Shown here piece after piece: positions 62,220 through 64,000 of a DNA stretch of 64,000 nucleotides. The position numbers and the translations under genes are program-made. The DNA comes from Actinophytocola algeriensis (lineage in GTDB: Bacteria > Actinomycetota > Actinomycetes > Mycobacteriales > Pseudonocardiaceae): assembly GCF_014203735.1 (NCBI RefSeq), contig NZ_JACHJQ010000003.1:107232-171231 (forward strand), given 5' to 3'. Positions within the stretch are counted from its first letter, which is position 1; every line of letters starts with the position of its first letter. The notes under the pieces were generated by a model. The model worked only from the letters and a program-made list of their open reading frames with translations. It had not been told where the DNA came from and made no database searches.

Positions 62220-63868
62220 TGACCGCGATCGCGGCACGCACCCTGCTGGTGGCGCCGGGCAGGCACGGCGCGTTCCCCACCATCGGCGACGCGCTCGGCA
62301 ACGCGCCCGACGGCGGCGTGATCGCGATCGCCGCCGGTACCTACGCCGAGACGTTCGAGCTGGACGGCAGACGGCTCACGATCCGCGCGCACGAGGGCGG
62401 TGAGGTGGTCCTCGACGGCAGCGGCGGCGACTGGCCGGCACTGTCCGCGCGCGGCGGCTCCCTGACCCTGCAGGGCCTCACCATCAAGGCGGGTGCCGCG
62501 GCTGTGCAGGTGGAGGACGTGGAACTGTCGGTCGAGCGGTGCACGCTGTCGACCGAGGTCGGGCCCGCGGTCGCGGTGCGCGGCTGTCGCCGGTTCACGG
62601 TCAGCCGGTGCACGGTCGACGGCGCCGAACAGGGCCTGGTGGTCGAGAGCTCGTCCGGCCGGATCGACGAGACGACCGTGCGGAACATCGCGGGCGACGG
62701 CATCGTGATCGGCCTCGGCGCCGACCCCGAGCTGCGGAACTGCGTGGTGTCCGACTGCGGGCAGCGCGGGATCTACGTGTACCAGTACGCGCGACCCGTG
62801 ATCGAGTCGTGCGAGGTGTCCAGCACCGGCCACGAGGGCATCGCGGTGGCGCAGCAGAGCAGGCCGGAAGTCCGCAAGTGCCGGGTCCACGACGTCGGCG
62901 GCGTCGGCATCGCGTTCGCCGCGGGCTGCGCGGGTGCGATCGAGGAGTGCCAGGTCGACAACTCGGCCGAACCGGGCGTTCTCGTCGCCGAGGGCGCCAC
63001 CCCGACCGTCACCGAACCGGCGAAGCGGGTGACCACGGGCGGCGGCGCGGGCCTCGACGAGCTGCTCGCGGGCCTCGACGGCATGGTCGGGCTGCCCGGG
63101 GTGAAGGCCGAGGTGCACGCGGTCGTCGACGAGATCCAGGTCAACGAGTGGCGACGCGGCGCCGGACTGTCGGTCGGCACCGTCAGCCACCACCTGATCT
63201 TCGCGGGCGCGCCGGGCACCGGCAAGACGACCGTCGCACGTACCTACGGGCAGCTGCTCAAGGAGCTCGGGGTGCTGTCGAAGGGGCAGTTCCGGGAGGT
63301 GTCGCGGCGCGACCTCGTCGGCCAGTACATCGGCCACACCGCGGAGAAGACGTCCGTGGTGTTCGAGGAGTCGCTCGGCGGCGTGCTGTTCATCGACGAG
63401 GCGTACACGCTGTCGCGGCAGGCGGGTTCCGGCGGCGGCGACTTCGGCCAGGAGGCCATCGACACGCTCGTCAAGCTCATGGAGGACCACCGCGACGAGG
63501 TGGCCGTGATCGTCGCCGGGTACACCGCCGAGATGCGGGAGTTCCTCGACGCCAACCCCGGTCTCGCGTCCCGGTTCTCCAAGACCATCGAGTTCGAGAA
63601 CTACTCGCCGGACGACCTCGTGCAGATCATCGGGCGGATGGTCGCCGCGGGCGACTACCGCCTCGACGACGACTCCGCACCGGTGCTGCGGGAGTACTTC
63701 GCCCGCGTCGCCGACGACCCCAACTTCGGCAACGCCCGCGACGCGCGGCGGCTGTTCGAAGGGGTGCGGAAGGTGCAGTCGCAGCGGTTGCGGACGCTCG
63801 GCCGGATGCCGGAGATGGCGGAGCTGCAGACGCTGACGGCCGAGGATGTCCTTGCCGTCACGGGATGA
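62219..63868 (+). CDS. eccA: EccA-like AAA+ ATPase with N-terminal beta-helix
   Basis: 549 residues. The C-terminal 290 residues are a CbxX/CfqX AAA+ ATPase as in Ecc[21 protein letters not shown], Walker [10 protein letters not shown] (near 331), [14 protein letters not shown], Walker [12 protein letters not shown] (near 390), arginine-finger region [20 protein letters not shown]. The N-terminal half is not the TPR domain of EccA but a right-handed parallel beta-helix: PbH1-like turns such as [60 protein letters not shown]. EccA binds and sorts ESX substrates; here the beta-helix is expected to take over substrate recognition (inference). Third gene of the eccE operon, ATG 62219. Confidence 0.87.
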   Translation: MTAIAARTLLVAPGRHGAFPTIGDALGNAPDGGVIAIAAGTYAETFELDGRRLTIRAHEGGEVVLDGSGGDWPALSARGGSLTLQGLTIKAGAAAVQVEDVELSVERCTLSTEVGPAVAVRGCRRFTVSRCTVDGAEQGLVVESSSGRIDETTVRNIAGDGIVIGLGADPELRNCVVSDCGQRGIYVYQYARPVIESCEVSSTGHEGIAVAQQSRPEVRKCRVHDVGGVGIAFAAGCAGAIEECQVDNSAEPGVLVAEGATPTVTEPAKRVTTGGGAGLDELLAGLDGMVGLPGVKAEVHAVVDEIQVNEWRRGAGLSVGTVSHHLIFAGAPGTGKTTVARTYGQLLKELGVLSKGQFREVSRRDLVGQYIGHTAEKTSVVFEESLGGVLFIDEAYTLSRQAGSGGGDFGQEAIDTLVKLMEDHRDEVAVIVAGYTAEMREFLDANPGLASRFSKTIEFENYSPDDLVQIIGRMVAAGDYRLDDDSAPVLREYFARVADDPNFGNARDARRLFEGVRKVQSQRLRTLGRMPEMAELQTLTAEDVLAVTG

Positions 63869-63880
63869 CAGCACTTCGCG

Positions 63881-64000
63881 GCCGAGCGGAGCATGCGGAG
63901 CGAGCATCGCAGCCGAGCGGAGCATGCGGAGCGAGCATCGCAGCCGAGCGGAGCATGCGGAGCGAGCATCGCAGCCGAGCGGAGCATGCGGAGCGAGCAG
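63881..64000. repeat. 31-bp tandem repeats running off the right edge
   Basis: The unit begins GCCGAGCGGAGCATGCGGAG and is repeated at 63881, 63912, 63943 and 63974 with exact 31-base spacing; the last copy is cut by the window end. There are no spacers, so this is not a CRISPR array. The unit contains GCATGC and GAGCGGAGC/GCGGAGCGAGC partial symmetry. A related single copy lies at 10112-10133. It follows the EccA-like stop by 12 bases. Confidence 0.85.

Noticed and set aside
63881..64000. CRISPR array
   Set aside because: The 31-base units are contiguous, with no spacers and no cas genes.

Overview
The window is high-GC actinobacterial DNA. Its gene content points to a Pseudonocardiales actinomycete (Lentzea, Saccharothrix or Actinosynnema-like). 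This is inferred from a complete ESX-type (type VII) secretion set, a proteasome-activator gene, gene order at the left edge that recalls mycobacterial Rv3777-Rv3780, many GTG starts and 1-4 base coupled overlaps. No tRNA, rRNA, CRISPR array or insertion sequence was seen.

Layout. 1-4.7 kb: oxidoreductase fragment, a lysine-less class V aminotransferase relative, Bpa, an alkyl-DNA transferase, a PEP-mutase-family lyase and an unknown protein. 4.6-5.1 kb: a non-coding gap with two perfect DnaA boxes. 5.1-7.9 kb: a small type VII module (YbaB-like, EspC-like, WXG-like membrane protein) beside an acidic calcium-repeat protein. 7.9-18.2 kb: housekeeping and regulatory genes (DUF6328, TetR, LspA, two FHA proteins, ArsR plus MFS exporter, SNF2 helicase, dihydrouridine synthase) with two decayed genes. 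18.2-21.7 kb: a pseudokinase operon with two paralogous unknown proteins.

21.8-34.5 kb: the secretion core: eccD-eccB converge on a terminator with the eccC operon, which carries two Gly/Pro-rich substrate-like proteins and two small ones; a divergent pair of small Esx-like genes and mycosin follow. 34.5-51.5 kb: the highlight. A second YbaB-like/EspC-like/cargo module ends in one uninterrupted 15.5-kb reading frame (5,177 codons) that encodes a polymorphic toxin. Along it I recognise a WXG-like N-terminus, a deaminase domain, hydrophobic and helical translocation-like segments, nine copies of a roughly 110-residue module, a HExxH peptidase domain, two PI-kinase-like domains and a terminal EndoU RNase. 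Two convincing small genes sit inside it in another frame, exactly at the ends of toxin domains, and two more follow EndoU. The best reading is a toxin gene followed by tandem toxin/immunity cassettes whose stop codons have been lost, or never existed, in the main frame.

51.5-59.9 kb: an operon for a two-component system, then a fibronectin-III surface protein, MoxR ATPase, DUF58 protein and a transglutaminase-like protein that has lost its catalytic Cys and His. 60.1-63.9 kb: eccE, a LuxR-type regulator and an EccA-like AAA+ ATPase whose N-terminus is a beta-helix instead of the usual TPR domain. The window ends in 31-bp tandem repeats that run off the edge.
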